Assembly: GCA_937904375.1 (NCBI GenBank) | Contig: CALDIG010000119.1 | Location: forward strand, 1-23,073 | Reading direction: 5' to 3' | Length of the DNA stretch: 23,073 nucleotides | DNA from: an uncultured Prevotellaceae bacterium | GTDB lineage: Bacteria > Bacteroidota > Bacteroidia > Bacteroidales > Muribaculaceae | Shown: positions 7,661-16,054 of the stretch, piece after piece | Position numbering within the stretch: the first letter of the stretch is position 1 | Layout of the letters: each line of letters begins with the position of its first letter | The notes under the pieces: generated by a model | What the model was told of the DNA's origin: nothing | The model's database searches: none | The model's input: the letters and a program-made list of their open reading frames with translations, nothing else | Program-made: the position numbers and the translations under genes

Positions 7661-10033
7661 TTATCTTGCTATCTCCACAGTTGTTGTGGTGTTGATATCG
7701 TTGATTGTCACTGGTATAGTGAGGGTTGCGGTGGCTTTGTCGTAGGATGTCTTGGCTTTCTTGCCGTTGATTGTCACTTTGGCGGGGGCGACTTGCATGC
7801 CTGGAATCACGAGGCTGTATTCTTTCTTTGCTGATGTGCCAGCGCCTTCGCCCTTGATGGTGAAGGTGCATGATGTGCCTTGTGGTGCGGCATCAAAGTG
7901 GATGAGGCGGTGCTTGCCTTCGGCAAGGGTGCCTGTGCTGGTGAGGTCGTCGTCGAAGAGGGTGTAGCTCGACGGCTTGTCGCTAGGGTAGTAGTAGATA
8001 TTGAGTTTGTTGGGGTTATAATCGCCCACGTTCTCAATCTTGCCTTTGTAGTTCACTTTAGGAATGAACGCTCCAGCGCGCGCGAAGAGCGGCAGCACAT
8101 CGAGCGGAGCGTCGTAGCTGATGGTGGTATATGCCTCGTAGCGTTTTGTTGGGTTGTTGATATCAACCCAAGTGCCCTCGGGGAAGGTGATTTCGCGGCT
8201 TGTGGCACCTTGCTCCATCACTGGCGCCACCATCACGTCGCGCCCCCACAGATATTGGTCGCTCACGTTGTCGAAGCGGTTGATGCGGTTGTCGCTCTCG
8301 TAGAAGCCCAGCGGACGCACCAGTGGCATACCCTCGCTGGCGTTCTCGTAGGCAAGGGTGTAGTTATATGGCAGCCAGCGGTAACGCTCTCGGATGATGC
8401 GCAGCGGCAGGTCGCCAAACTCGGTATAGTGATAAGGCTCTGCGATGCCTTGTGCGTGTGTGCGCAGCATGGGCGAGAACAGTCCCAGTTGCAACCAGCG
8501 GATGTATAGTTCGCCGTCGCGTTTCTTGTTCTCGTCGAGGGCGAAGCCACCCACGTCGTGCGACATGTAGCCCAGACCGCTCATACCGGCGTTGAGCATT
8601 ATGGTGACTTGCGGCTTGAAGCCTCCCCACGAGCGCGACACGTCGGTTGACCAGGGGAACACCGAGTAGCGCTGCAAGCCCGCTGTGCCGGCGCGCATCA
8701 TGATCATGGGTCGGCGGTCGGGATAGTCCTCCTTGAAGAGGTCGTAGATGATGCGGCTCCACTCGTTGCCGTAGAAGTTGTGATACTGCTCTGCGGTGAG
8801 ACCGTTGTAGTGGCGTATCGTCTCGGGATGCACCTCGGGTTCGCCGAGGTCGCCCCACCAGCCTGTCACGCCCTCCTCGGTGAGCGACTTGTAGCGGTTG
8901 CGCAGCCACAGGCGGGTGTCGGGGTTGGACACGTCAAACATGCCTCCTTGCCCCACCCAGATGGTGACGGTCTGTGTCTCGCCGGTGTCGCCGTTCTTGC
9001 AGAACATCCCCTTGGGGTTGAGCTCGTTATAATTGTCGATGGCGCGGCCGTTGGTGAGCACGTAAGGCTGAGAGATGGTCACCACGTTCACGCCTTTCTT
9101 CTTGAAATTCTGAAGCATGGCGCGGTGGTCGGGCCATTGGTCCTTGTCCCACTCCAGGCGACCCATGTCCTGCTCCTTGCCGTACCAGTAGAGGTCAAAC
9201 ACAATGCCGTCGAGCGGATATCCCATAGTCTTGAGGGTATCTACCACGCCCTCGCTCTCACGCTGGTCGTGGTAGCCGTATTTCGAGGTGATGTAGCCCA
9301 GAGTCCACAGCGGCGGCAATTCCTGTCGGCCTACCAGCCAGGTGAAGTTCTTCACCACATTCTCCACCTTGCCGTTGCCGTTGATGACGTAGTAGGAGAG
9401 GGGTTGAGGACTGGTGCTCTTATACTCGATGCCCTCCTCGCCGATGTAGAGCGACGACTTGCAGAAGTCATCAAACAAAATTCCGTAGCCCTTAGAGGAA
9501 ATGATAAACGGCATGGTGATGCCCATCTGCTTGATGCGCGTCTCGCCAGCGACGTAGCCGTAGTTCTGCTTGTTGTAGTTGATGAGAGTGTCGCCACACA
9601 AGTTAAAAGAGTAGCCGCGCTCGCCGGCGCCGTAGAACGACTCCTTGCCAGTGTGCAGCAGCCGCAGCGTGCCGGCAGTGGTGCGGTCGCACAGGTCGGT
9701 GAAGAAGAACGTGCTGCCGCAGCTGATGGTCAGGCTTTTGAGGTCTTCGTCAAAAACCATCTTCATGCCGCTTTTGGTGCGCATCACCTTTTGCGGCTTG
9801 TCGAGCATTCCCACTAATTGATTAGCCACTTCTTTTCTCACAAGAGATGGCAAGCGCTCGCCCTTCCATGACCTTGGCTCTACCTCCACTCTCATAATGT
9901 CAGGAGTGACGATTGATACAGTGATGGCCTGGTTGCGGTTCATATCCACGAACTGCGTGCCTTTTAGCTGGGCATTGACAGCCATCGCCACCATCGCCAC
10001 AGTCAAGAATGTAAAAAATCTAAGAACTTTCAT
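7661..10033 (-). CDS. Secreted GH31 alpha-glucosidase or 4-alpha-glucosyltransferase
   Basis: This 790-aa glycoside hydrolase family 31 enzyme acts on alpha-linked glucose or xylose oligosaccharides outside the cytoplasm. Residues 1-21 form a signal peptide (KVLRFFTFLTVAMVAMAVNA). The N-terminal beta-sandwich is followed by the (beta/alpha)8 barrel from about residue 240. The nucleophile is D395 in GWWGDLGEPE and the acid/base is D464 in FPWSTDVSRSWGGF; MSHDVGGF (490-497) is the usual later barrel motif. A C-terminal beta domain (about 690-790) ends the protein. The DLGEPE nucleophile motif and the 69-residue spacing to the acid/base resemble the alpha-transglucosylase branch (Cellvibrio Agd31B type) more than classical DMNE alpha-glucosidases; this is from memory and should be treated as a hint. 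A near-consensus -7 box, CATCTTTG, lies at 10072-10079 (minus). It shares glucan metabolism with the debranching enzyme at the far end of the window but is not linked to it. Confidence 0.88.
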   Translation of the reverse strand: MKVLRFFTFLTVAMVAMAVNAQLKGTQFVDMNRNQAITVSIVTPDIMRVEVEPRSWKGERLPSLVRKEVANQLVGMLDKPQKVMRTKSGMKMVFDEDLKSLTISCGSTFFFTDLCDRTTAGTLRLLHTGKESFYGAGERGYSFNLCGDTLINYNKQNYGYVAGETRIKQMGITMPFIISSKGYGILFDDFCKSSLYIGEEGIEYKSTSPQPLSYYVINGNGKVENVVKNFTWLVGRQELPPLWTLGYITSKYGYHDQRESEGVVDTLKTMGYPLDGIVFDLYWYGKEQDMGRLEWDKDQWPDHRAMLQNFKKKGVNVVTISQPYVLTNGRAIDNYNELNPKGMFCKNGDTGETQTVTIWVGQGGMFDVSNPDTRLWLRNRYKSLTEEGVTGWWGDLGEPEVHPETIRHYNGLTAEQYHNFYGNEWSRIIYDLFKEDYPDRRPMIMMRAGTAGLQRYSVFPWSTDVSRSWGGFKPQVTIMLNAGMSGLGYMSHDVGGFALDENKKRDGELYIRWLQLGLFSPMLRTHAQGIAEPYHYTEFGDLPLRIIRERYRWLPYNYTLAYENASEGMPLVRPLGFYESDNRINRFDNVSDQYLWGRDVMVAPVMEQGATSREITFPEGTWVDINNPTKRYEAYTTISYDAPLDVLPLFARAGAFIPKVNYKGKIENVGDYNPNKLNIYYYPSDKPSSYTLFDDDLTSTGTLAEGKHRLIHFDAAPQGTSCTFTIKGEGAGTSAKKEYSLVIPGMQVAPAKVTINGKKAKTSYDKATATLTIPVTINDINTTTTVEIAR

Positions 10034-10115
10034 ATTAATTGAGTTTTTATGTTGATTTCGTTGATAAAGTGCAAAGATGTATATTTGTCACATGAGTAAG
10101 ATTGTTCACTATAAA

Positions 10116-10529
10116 TCATGATGTCTCAATGATTGCCATCATCTCGGCTGGGGTGACAACGATTGGCGTGCAAGGGAAATGCTTGATGTTTCCAGTCACC
10201 AAATAAGCATCTTCTTTAGATAGTGCAATCTCATAGAACACCACGTCTTTCGGGTCAGGAAAATACTCGTTAGTGCTAACGCGCTGCGAGTCCAAACCTC
10301 TTGCCACTATAAGTTTGATAATGCCATCTATCAATTCTATCGGGAAGCCAAACTTCTCACGCTTAAGCACATCGTTGTACTCCGCTATTATTTCATCATT
10401 GTACAATGGTGTGATTCTCATCCGAGAGATTACCGCATCAAGAACGCGCGCTGTTGCCGCATCCCGGTTTCTTGTCAGCAATGCTGAAACAATAACATTT
10501 GTGTCGATAACTGCATATAGAGTTGCCAT
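10116..10529 (-). CDS. PIN-domain toxin of a type II toxin-antitoxin pair
   Basis: This 137-aa protein matches the PIN family listed as putative toxin component (COG1569 type). PIN proteins are Mg-dependent ribonucleases. The acidic residues expected at the active site are visible: D9 in AVIDTNV, E46 or E50 in NDEIIAEYNDV, and D92/D95 in PDPKDVVFYE, followed by the LVTGNIKHF segment. It starts 9 nt after the stop of the RelB/DinJ-type gene on the same strand, so the two are almost certainly one transcript with the antitoxin first. It is intact and full length for the family. Target RNA is unknown. Confidence 0.85.
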   Translation of the reverse strand: MATLYAVIDTNVIVSALLTRNRDAATARVLDAVISRMRITPLYNDEIIAEYNDVLKREKFGFPIELIDGIIKLIVARGLDSQRVSTNEYFPDPKDVVFYEIALSKEDAYLVTGNIKHFPCTPIVVTPAEMMAIIETS

Positions 10530-10538
10530 ATTACCTAC

Positions 10539-10838
10539 CTATTTGCGTTTATTGGCTTCTTCGCGCGCTAGGCGTATTTCTCCGTTAATCTCATCAAGAG
10601 TCATCTCAGGGAACCGACCCTGTTCAGCCATTTCACGCAATTTGCGGAAAGCGGTGATACCGTCAACGGGGTCCTCTTGTGGGGCACTGATTTCAAAGGG
10701 GATGCGACGGTTTCGCACCACAGCGTTCACGAATATGTTCATTGCGGTATTGGCGCTCATTCCGAACTCCGAGCAGAGCTGGTCAAAGAGCAATTTTTGT
10801 TTAGAGTCCACACGGACTGTCATTGATACTTGTGCCAT
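10539..10838 (-). CDS. RelB/DinJ-family antitoxin
   Basis: This 99-aa protein opens with a ribbon-helix-helix segment, VSMTVRVDSKQKLLFDQLC followed by EFGMSANTAMNIFV, characteristic of RelB/DinJ antitoxins, which bind their own promoter. The motif RRIPFEI follows, as is usual in the family. The C-terminal half (about 55-99) is charged and would wrap the toxin. The partner is the downstream PIN protein rather than the more usual YafQ/RelE fold, a pairing that does occur in Bacteroidetes. A TAATTTTG -7 box lies just upstream. Confidence 0.85.
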   Translation of the reverse strand: MAQVSMTVRVDSKQKLLFDQLCSEFGMSANTAMNIFVNAVVRNRRIPFEISAPQEDPVDGITAFRKLREMAEQGRFPEMTLDEINGEIRLAREEANKRK

Positions 10839-10866
10839 AATTCTTGTTTTTAAATTATTCTGACTG

Positions 10867-10897
10867 CAAAATTATATCATTATGACGTAAAATGCAA
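10867..10897 (-). promoter_or_regulatory. Promoter of the antitoxin-toxin operon
   Basis: On the minus strand TTGC (10897-10894) is followed after 19 nt by TAATTTTG (10874-10867), fitting the Bacteroidetes -33/-7 pattern. The -7 box is 28 nt from the antitoxin start. Autoregulation by the antitoxin is expected for this family, but I did not find a clean operator palindrome. Confidence 0.5.
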
Positions 10898-10977
10898 GTA
10901 AAATGATGAAAATGTTTGACCTAAGTAGGGAAACAGCATAGAAATGCCACCTTAAAAAATGACAGCCACGAGATTGA

Positions 10978-11208
10978 CAAACAACTAATTTACACTAATT
11001 ATCACTAAGGCTGCGCATGGAGGTTTTAAGCACACGAATTGCACGAATTTGAACTAATGGCTGTGCGCACACTAACAAACCACGAATTTACACAGATTAT
11101 CACAAAGGCTGCGCAATGCCACTAACAAACAACTAATGCCACAAATTTATACTAAAGCTGCGACACGAAAAAACAGTTAATTTACAAAAATTGTCACTAA
11201 GGATGTCC
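10978..11208 (+). repeat. Four degenerate copies of a ~39-bp intergenic repeat
   Basis: Copy A (10978-11016) and copy B (11076-11114) are each 39 bp and match at 34 positions. They share AATTTACAC, ATTATCAC and AAGGCTGCGC. Copy C (11126-11162) and copy D (11171-11208) keep the same order of words (CTAAT, AAATT, ACTAA, GCTGCG or GGATGTCC) with more changes. Related CACGAATT phrases fill the space between. No coding content is seen. Confidence 0.65.
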
Positions 11209-11326
11209 ATGGTTTGATTTTTGAACATAAAGAGCGTAAATTCCATATTTGGTGAGGAATGTGACCATAAATATAATGGATAGTCAAAAAATTTGATGAT
11301 TTAAGATTTTTTTAATTTTAATGTGC

Positions 11327-11357
11327 TTGATTTTGGCACTTTGAGGATTTATCTTTG
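11327..11357 (+). promoter_or_regulatory. Candidate main promoter of the cas operon
   Basis: TTGA at 11327-11330 and TATCTTTG at 11350-11357 are separated by 19 nt; the second is followed by CA, the strongest form of the Bacteroidetes -7 box. Transcription would start near 11364 and give a leader of about 78 nt before the cas3 start codon. Confidence 0.5.
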
Positions 11358-11414
11358 CAAAAAAATTGTTGATAACTATTATTCTAAAGATTTTTTCAAT
11401 TTCATTATTGTATT

Positions 11415-11422
11415 TATATTTG
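11415..11422 (+). promoter_or_regulatory. Second candidate -7 box close to cas3
   Basis: TATATTTG fits TAnnTTTG and lies 19 nt before the cas3 ATG. The matching -33 position holds only a T-run (11391-11396), so this may be a weak or secondary promoter with a very short leader. Confidence 0.3.
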
Positions 11423-11441
11423 TAAACTAATATTTCAAAAC

Positions 11442-13607
11442 ATGATAATATCTCATATAAAACCTCCTCAAAATGAGAAGCAAGAGTGGTTGTTTCAGTC
11501 AAATGAAGATCATAGCAAGAATGTCGCTGATTTAGCAGAATGGTTTGCCTCAAAATTTGGATTTGAGCAGATTGGCAAGATAATGGGATTGCTGCACGAC
11601 AAAGGCAAAGAGCAAGAAGCTTTTCAGAATCACATTAAAAGCTCATCTGGTTACGATAACACAATTAAAGATGTGCCCGTGAAACATGCTTATGTGGGCG
11701 CTTTGTTAGCAAAGAAACTTTATCCAAATTTTTGTGAAATAGTAGGTCCTGAGATTTATGGTCATCATTCTGGATTACATGATTATTATGAGTATGAAAA
11801 TATTTTGAATAAAGAGGTTCCTAATGACGTTGACTCTAATCCAATTAATATTGGTTTAGAGATACCAAGAGGAATGAAAAACTTGAAGGACTCTTCAGAT
11901 TGCAATCATTTGATGAGAGTTTTATTCTCATGCCTAGTTGATGCTGATTATTTGGACGCAGAGGCATTTATGAATGAGCGCAATTCTTCATATCGAGGAA
12001 ATGCTGATAATTTAAAAGCATTGAAACCTATGCTGGACTCATATATAACAAAGCTTAAAGAGGATGCTAAAGACACTTCGGTAAATAGGATTCGCAACAT
12101 AGTCCAAGACCGCTGTGTTGAGACATCTGCATGGGAAACAGGTTTTTATAGTTTGACTGTGCCAACAGGGGGAGGAAAAACACTATCATCACTTGTTTGG
12201 GCAATCAATCATGCAATTAAACACAATAAAGAGAGAATAATAATTGCAATACCTTATACAAGTATTATTACACAAACAGCATCTGTTCTACGAACAATCT
12301 TTGGAGACAAAAACGTTTTAGAACATCATTCAAATGTGGATTATGATAATTTCAAAGACAAAGAGTTGTCAGAACAATTACGTTTAGCTACTGAGAACTG
12401 GGATTACCCAATCGTAGTAACAACCAATGTTCAGCTATTTGAATCAATGTTCTCTAATCGTCCAAAAGATTGTCGCAAGCTTCACAATATTGTGAATAGC
12501 GTGCTGATTCTCGATGAGGTTCAAACATTGCCTCTTGAATTCTTGCAACCCATAATCGATGGGCTGAAAAGTTACAATCGCCTTTTTTCGACAACAGTGC
12601 TGTTGACAACTGCCAGTCTTCCTGCATTAAAAGACGACCCTATCATTAATAAGTTTAAATTCAAAGGTGTTGACAACTTAACAGAAATTATTCCTGAAAG
12701 CTTTGAACTTCATAAAAAGTTAAGGCGAGTAGAACTTCATTTTGAAAAAGAAAAATCAAATCACGAAGAAATCGCTCAAAGACTTGCAAAAGAGAAACGA
12801 GTACTGTGCATCGTGAACACAAGAAAGCATGCTCAAGCAATATATGAGTTGCTTAGTCATGATGAAACGACGTTTCATTTATCAAGAATGATGTGTTCAG
12901 CACATATTAAGAAGACAATAGACGACATTAAACTTGCGCTCCAAAATCATGATAACAAGAAAATCATTGTTGTTGCAACCCAACTTATTGAGGCTGGTGT
13001 GGATATTGATTTTCCGGTTGTTTATAGACAAGACGCTGGTCTTGATTCTGTCCTTCAAGCTGCTGGGAGATGCAATCGTGAAGGCAACCAAAACATTGGC
13101 CACACACACGTTTTCTCACTTGGTTCAAATCCTCCAGGCTATATTTCAAATGCAAGTGATGCACTAAAGAGCATGGTTAATGTAGAGGATTGGTTTGCAC
13201 CACAAACAATGATATACTACTTTTATCAATTGTTTTCTAGAACACCTTCGTTCGACAAGAAAAATATAAAAGAATATTTATATGACCCATGTGGTCTTTG
13301 CTTTAAACAAGCAGCACAAGTTTTTAAACTGATTGATGACAATGGAATAAATGTTATTGTCAACTATGGAGATAGTTCACGACTTGTCAACGAACTCATT
13401 TCACAAGGCGTTAGTTATCCTCTCATGAGACAATTAGGACAATACACAGTCTCGATTCATGAACAAGATTTCAAGAAGCTATATCATTCAGGTTTTATTA
13501 CTGAGGTTAGGGATGGTGTATATTATATTCCTGATGCAAAACAATATGATGACAAAGTTGGATTAACATTCAACAATCATTGGTTAGACGAATTATTAAT
13601 CAAATAA
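11442..13607 (+). CDS. cas3: Cas3 HD nuclease-helicase (type I-C)
   Basis: This 721-aa protein is the effector that degrades target DNA after Cascade binding. An N-terminal HD nuclease domain (about 15-200) shows H24, the H52-D53 pair in LLHDKGK, H82, H108-H109 in GHHSGLHD, and D167/D169 in LVDADYLDAE. The superfamily 2 helicase follows: Walker A PTGGGKT (241-247), DEVQ (358-361), TTAS (389-392), VATQLIEAGVDI (511-522) and motif VI QAAGRCNR (539-546). All motifs are intact and the length is in the normal type I-C range. It is the first gene of the operon and starts at an ATG preceded by A-rich sequence and no Shine-Dalgarno. The DNA is AT-rich compared with the genes to the left. cas5c follows after 10 nt. 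Confidence 0.96.
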   Translation: MIISHIKPPQNEKQEWLFQSNEDHSKNVADLAEWFASKFGFEQIGKIMGLLHDKGKEQEAFQNHIKSSSGYDNTIKDVPVKHAYVGALLAKKLYPNFCEIVGPEIYGHHSGLHDYYEYENILNKEVPNDVDSNPINIGLEIPRGMKNLKDSSDCNHLMRVLFSCLVDADYLDAEAFMNERNSSYRGNADNLKALKPMLDSYITKLKEDAKDTSVNRIRNIVQDRCVETSAWETGFYSLTVPTGGGKTLSSLVWAINHAIKHNKERIIIAIPYTSIITQTASVLRTIFGDKNVLEHHSNVDYDNFKDKELSEQLRLATENWDYPIVVTTNVQLFESMFSNRPKDCRKLHNIVNSVLILDEVQTLPLEFLQPIIDGLKSYNRLFSTTVLLTTASLPALKDDPIINKFKFKGVDNLTEIIPESFELHKKLRRVELHFEKEKSNHEEIAQRLAKEKRVLCIVNTRKHAQAIYELLSHDETTFHLSRMMCSAHIKKTIDDIKLALQNHDNKKIIVVATQLIEAGVDIDFPVVYRQDAGLDSVLQAAGRCNREGNQNIGHTHVFSLGSNPPGYISNASDALKSMVNVEDWFAPQTMIYYFYQLFSRTPSFDKKNIKEYLYDPCGLCFKQAAQVFKLIDDNGINVIVNYGDSSRLVNELISQGVSYPLMRQLGQYTVSIHEQDFKKLYHSGFITEVRDGVYYIPDAKQYDDKVGLTFNNHWLDELLIK

Positions 13608-13617
13608 CAATACTTAT

Positions 13618-14292
13618 ATGGATTATTTTGATAAAGAATATTGCTTAGAAGTGTGGGGTGACATGGCTTGCTTCACGCGTCCAGAGCTTAAAGTCGAGAG
13701 GGTGAGTTATGATGTCATTACCCCATCGGCTGCTCGGGCGATATTTGATGCTATCTTTTGGAAACCGGCAATAAGATGGCAGGTGACTAAGATTGAGGTT
13801 CTTAGTCCAATTAAGTGGACTTCTATTAGGAGAAATGAAGTTGGTGCAGTAGGCTCACTGCAGAAGAATCAAATTTTTATTGAAGATGCCCGGCAGCAAA
13901 AAAACTCATTATTGCTTAAAGACGTTCGTTACCGTATTTATGCAACGCTGGTATATATTCCACCCAAAGAGCGCAAGGGAGAATCTCGCATGGCAGGCCC
14001 TGATGAAAACCCAGGTAAATATCAAGCTATGTTTGAACGTCGAGCCAGCAAAGGTCAATGCTTCAACCAGCCCTATCTTGGCACTCGTGAGTTCTCGGCT
14101 TCATTCAAGCTTATATCTAACTATGCTGAGAAAACTATTCAGCCCATAAACGAAGATAGAGATCTAGGTATCATGCTTTATGATATGGATTTCTCTAATC
14201 CCAATGACATTCAAGCCATGTTTTTTCGCGCTAATATGAAGAATGGTGTTATAATTGTTCCACCGTTAAACAGTGAGGAGGTGCTAAGATGA
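13618..14292 (+). CDS. cas5c: Cas5c (Cas5d) crRNA-processing and Cascade subunit
   Basis: This 224-aa RAMP protein takes the place of Cas6 in type I-C: it cuts within the repeat and stays bound to the crRNA 5' handle. Family hallmarks are the GDMACFTRPELKVERVSYDV start, IFWKPAIRW (46-54), NEVG (73-76) and YLGTREF (153-159). In the Bacillus halodurans enzyme the residues implicated in cleavage are Y46, K116 and H117. By my alignment these become F47, K134 and Y135 here (AIFWKP and NPGKYQAMF), so only the lysine is kept. The gene is intact, and its stop overlaps the cas8c start by 4 nt (ATGA), pointing to translational coupling. Confidence 0.94.
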   Translation: MDYFDKEYCLEVWGDMACFTRPELKVERVSYDVITPSAARAIFDAIFWKPAIRWQVTKIEVLSPIKWTSIRRNEVGAVGSLQKNQIFIEDARQQKNSLLLKDVRYRIYATLVYIPPKERKGESRMAGPDENPGKYQAMFERRASKGQCFNQPYLGTREFSASFKLISNYAEKTIQPINEDRDLGIMLYDMDFSNPNDIQAMFFRANMKNGVIIVPPLNSEEVLR

Positions 14293-16028
14293 TACTTAAA
14301 GCATTATATGATTATTACCACCGATGTGGAGACTTGGCTCCTAATGGCATGGAATATAAAGAAATTGCTTTCCTAATTGTTATCGATCTAGAGGGTAATC
14401 TCTTGAGACTTGAAGATTGCAGAATCGACAAAAAAAATGTCAAGAAATTCCTGGTCGTAAAAGGCACTAGGACTTCTGCTCCCAAACCATACCTGTTTTG
14501 GGATAATGTGGAGTATGTTCTTAATTATACTACAGCGCATAAAGATATTTTAAGTGATGAGAATAATTCGAAGCTTATAAATTCCATCAAAAAGTCTAAG
14601 ATAAAACATGATTTATTTGTTGAACAATGCGAGAAAATAGCTAAGAAACATTTATCCAATAAAGCTTTCAAAGCAGTAACCTTGTTTTATAAGAATAATG
14701 GGATTGATAAAATAAAGGACTCTGATTTATGGGAAGAAATTGAAAAGAAACCAACTGTTAATATCTCTTTTAGAATTAATGGAGCTTTACAAATTGTAGC
14801 TGAGGATGATTTGTTAAGAGAAGAAACTTCTAATAATGAGGATTCTCACAAAGCAATTTGCCTCGTAACTGGCAACTCCTCTAATTGCGTTGCGACAACT
14901 ACTGCGACACCAATTATAGGAAGTCAGGCTGTCGCAAAACTTGTCGCATTCCAAGTCAATTCAGGCTACGACTCTTACGGAAAAATAAAAGGATCGAATG
15001 CGTCAATCTCTGTTGAAGCCGAAGCATGCTACACAACTGCATTGAACAGACTATTGCAAAAGGACTCACTGAACAAGTTTACTATTGGCGGTCGAACTTT
15101 CGTTTTCTGGTCATCGAGCAATAATGCGGCATCAAGACAAGTTGAGAGTTGTTTTTATAATTTTCTCACAAATATAAAGAGTGATGACCCAAACCGAAGA
15201 ATTCATGAAGTGAGACAAGTCTTAAATGCAATTTATTCAGGACTCCTTACAATTCAAAATAAAGACAAATTCTACATCCTTGGTTTGGCACCAAATTCAG
15301 CACGAATTGCAGTAATCTATTGGCAAGAGACGACAGTAAAAGATTTTGCCGAGAAGATTTTGAAACATTTTAATGATTTTGAAATCAAAGACACTAGAAA
15401 AGAGCAAAAACCATATTATGGCATCTATAACATAATAAGTTCTGTTGCATTACAAGGAAAGGAAGGTAATGTTTCTCCAAACTTAGTTGAATCCGTGATG
15501 AAGAGTATCATTGAAGGAACTCCTTATCCTTATAGTCTATTTAGTGCTTGCATTAGAAGGATAAGAGCAGAAACAAATAAAGAATTTCTTACAACACGTG
15601 CTGCAATCTTGAAAGGATATTTAAACAGATTAAGAAATAATAACAATAAAAAATTAGAAATCATGTTAGACAAAACAAATGACAACATCGGTTACCTATG
15701 TGGTCGATTATTTGCCACACTGGTAAAGATTCAGGAAGAGGCTAATAATATTAGCACTGTCCGTGAACGTTACATGAACTCGGCATCAACAACTCCAGCG
15801 GCTGTTTATGCTAATCTTCTTAACTTGTCAATTCATCATGAAGATAAGTTGAGTGCTGGCCGAAAAGTTCAGTTTGAGCAACTCAAAAGTGAAATTTTTG
15901 ATAAGATGGCTGCTAATGGCTTTCCTGCACACCTTGACATCAATGACCAAGCTCGCTTTTTCGTTGGTTATTACCACCAGCGTCAAGATTTCTTCACAAA
16001 AAAAGAAAACAAAGATATTAATGAGTAA
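14289..16028 (+). CDS. cas8c: Cas8c (Csd1) large subunit of type I-C Cascade
   Basis: This 579-aa protein matches the Csd1/Cas8c family, the large subunit that recognises the PAM and helps recruit Cas3. The family start is clear: MILKALYDYYHRCGDLAPNG, then KPYLFWDNVEYVLNY. The middle part contains CLVTGNSSNCVATT and FQVNSGYDSYGK, also typical. The C-terminal ~120 residues form the helical region that is also made separately as Cas11c in characterised type I-C systems (see the nested feature). The length is normal and there is no disruption. It overlaps cas5c by 4 nt and is followed after 26 nt by cas7c. Confidence 0.94.
   Translation: MILKALYDYYHRCGDLAPNGMEYKEIAFLIVIDLEGNLLRLEDCRIDKKNVKKFLVVKGTRTSAPKPYLFWDNVEYVLNYTTAHKDILSDENNSKLINSIKKSKIKHDLFVEQCEKIAKKHLSNKAFKAVTLFYKNNGIDKIKDSDLWEEIEKKPTVNISFRINGALQIVAEDDLLREETSNNEDSHKAICLVTGNSSNCVATTTATPIIGSQAVAKLVAFQVNSGYDSYGKIKGSNASISVEAEACYTTALNRLLQKDSLNKFTIGGRTFVFWSSSNNAASRQVESCFYNFLTNIKSDDPNRRIHEVRQVLNAIYSGLLTIQNKDKFYILGLAPNSARIAVIYWQETTVKDFAEKILKHFNDFEIKDTRKEQKPYYGIYNIISSVALQGKEGNVSPNLVESVMKSIIEGTPYPYSLFSACIRRIRAETNKEFLTTRAAILKGYLNRLRNNNNKKLEIMLDKTNDNIGYLCGRLFATLVKIQEEANNISTVRERYMNSASTTPAAVYANLLNLSIHHEDKLSAGRKVQFEQLKSEIFDKMAANGFPAHLDINDQARFFVGYYHQRQDFFTKKENKDINE
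15663..16028 (+). CDS. cas11c: Predicted internal Cas11c small subunit, nested in cas8c
   Basis: Established work on type I-C shows that an internal start in cas8c yields a small subunit of about 120 aa. An in-frame ATG at 15663 (Met459 of Cas8c) would give exactly 121 residues, from MLDKTNDNIGYLCGRLFATL to the shared stop. The ~30 nt upstream are A-rich (AATAATAACAATAAAAAATT), the kind of unstructured A-rich leader that Bacteroidetes use in place of a Shine-Dalgarno. The product is mostly helical by eye, as expected for Cas11. Translation from this ATG is an inference. Confidence 0.6.
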   Translation: MLDKTNDNIGYLCGRLFATLVKIQEEANNISTVRERYMNSASTTPAAVYANLLNLSIHHEDKLSAGRKVQFEQLKSEIFDKMAANGFPAHLDINDQARFFVGYYHQRQDFFTKKENKDINE

Positions 16029-16054
16029 TTTACAAACTATTAAAAAAAATAATT

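Larger units (their letters stand above)
10839..11441. other. Gene-free stretch between the toxin-antitoxin pair and cas3
   Basis: No protein gene is supported in these 603 nt. The left end holds the toxin-antitoxin promoter, the middle (10978-11208) four degenerate repeat copies, and the right end (11209-11441) AT-rich DNA with promoter candidates for the cas operon. A short minus-strand open frame at 11284-11553 overlaps cas3 and looks spurious. Confidence 0.7.

Noticed and set aside
8780..9817. 345-codon plus-strand open frame inside the GH31 gene
   Set aside because: It is antisense to an enzyme with all catalytic motifs in place; no independent evidence of a gene.
10839..11441. Possible CreR- or CreA-like crRNA mimic (repeat-like sequence regulating cas genes)
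   Set aside because: I looked for GATTGAAAC-type repeat ends and GTCGCGCC starts upstream of cas3 and in the intergenic gaps and found only very weak resemblance (TTTGATTTTTGAAC near 11213-11226), not enough to claim.
11284..11553. 89-codon minus-strand open frame overlapping the cas3 start
   Set aside because: AT-rich DNA without a recognisable product, running over the cas promoter and the Cas3 N-terminus.
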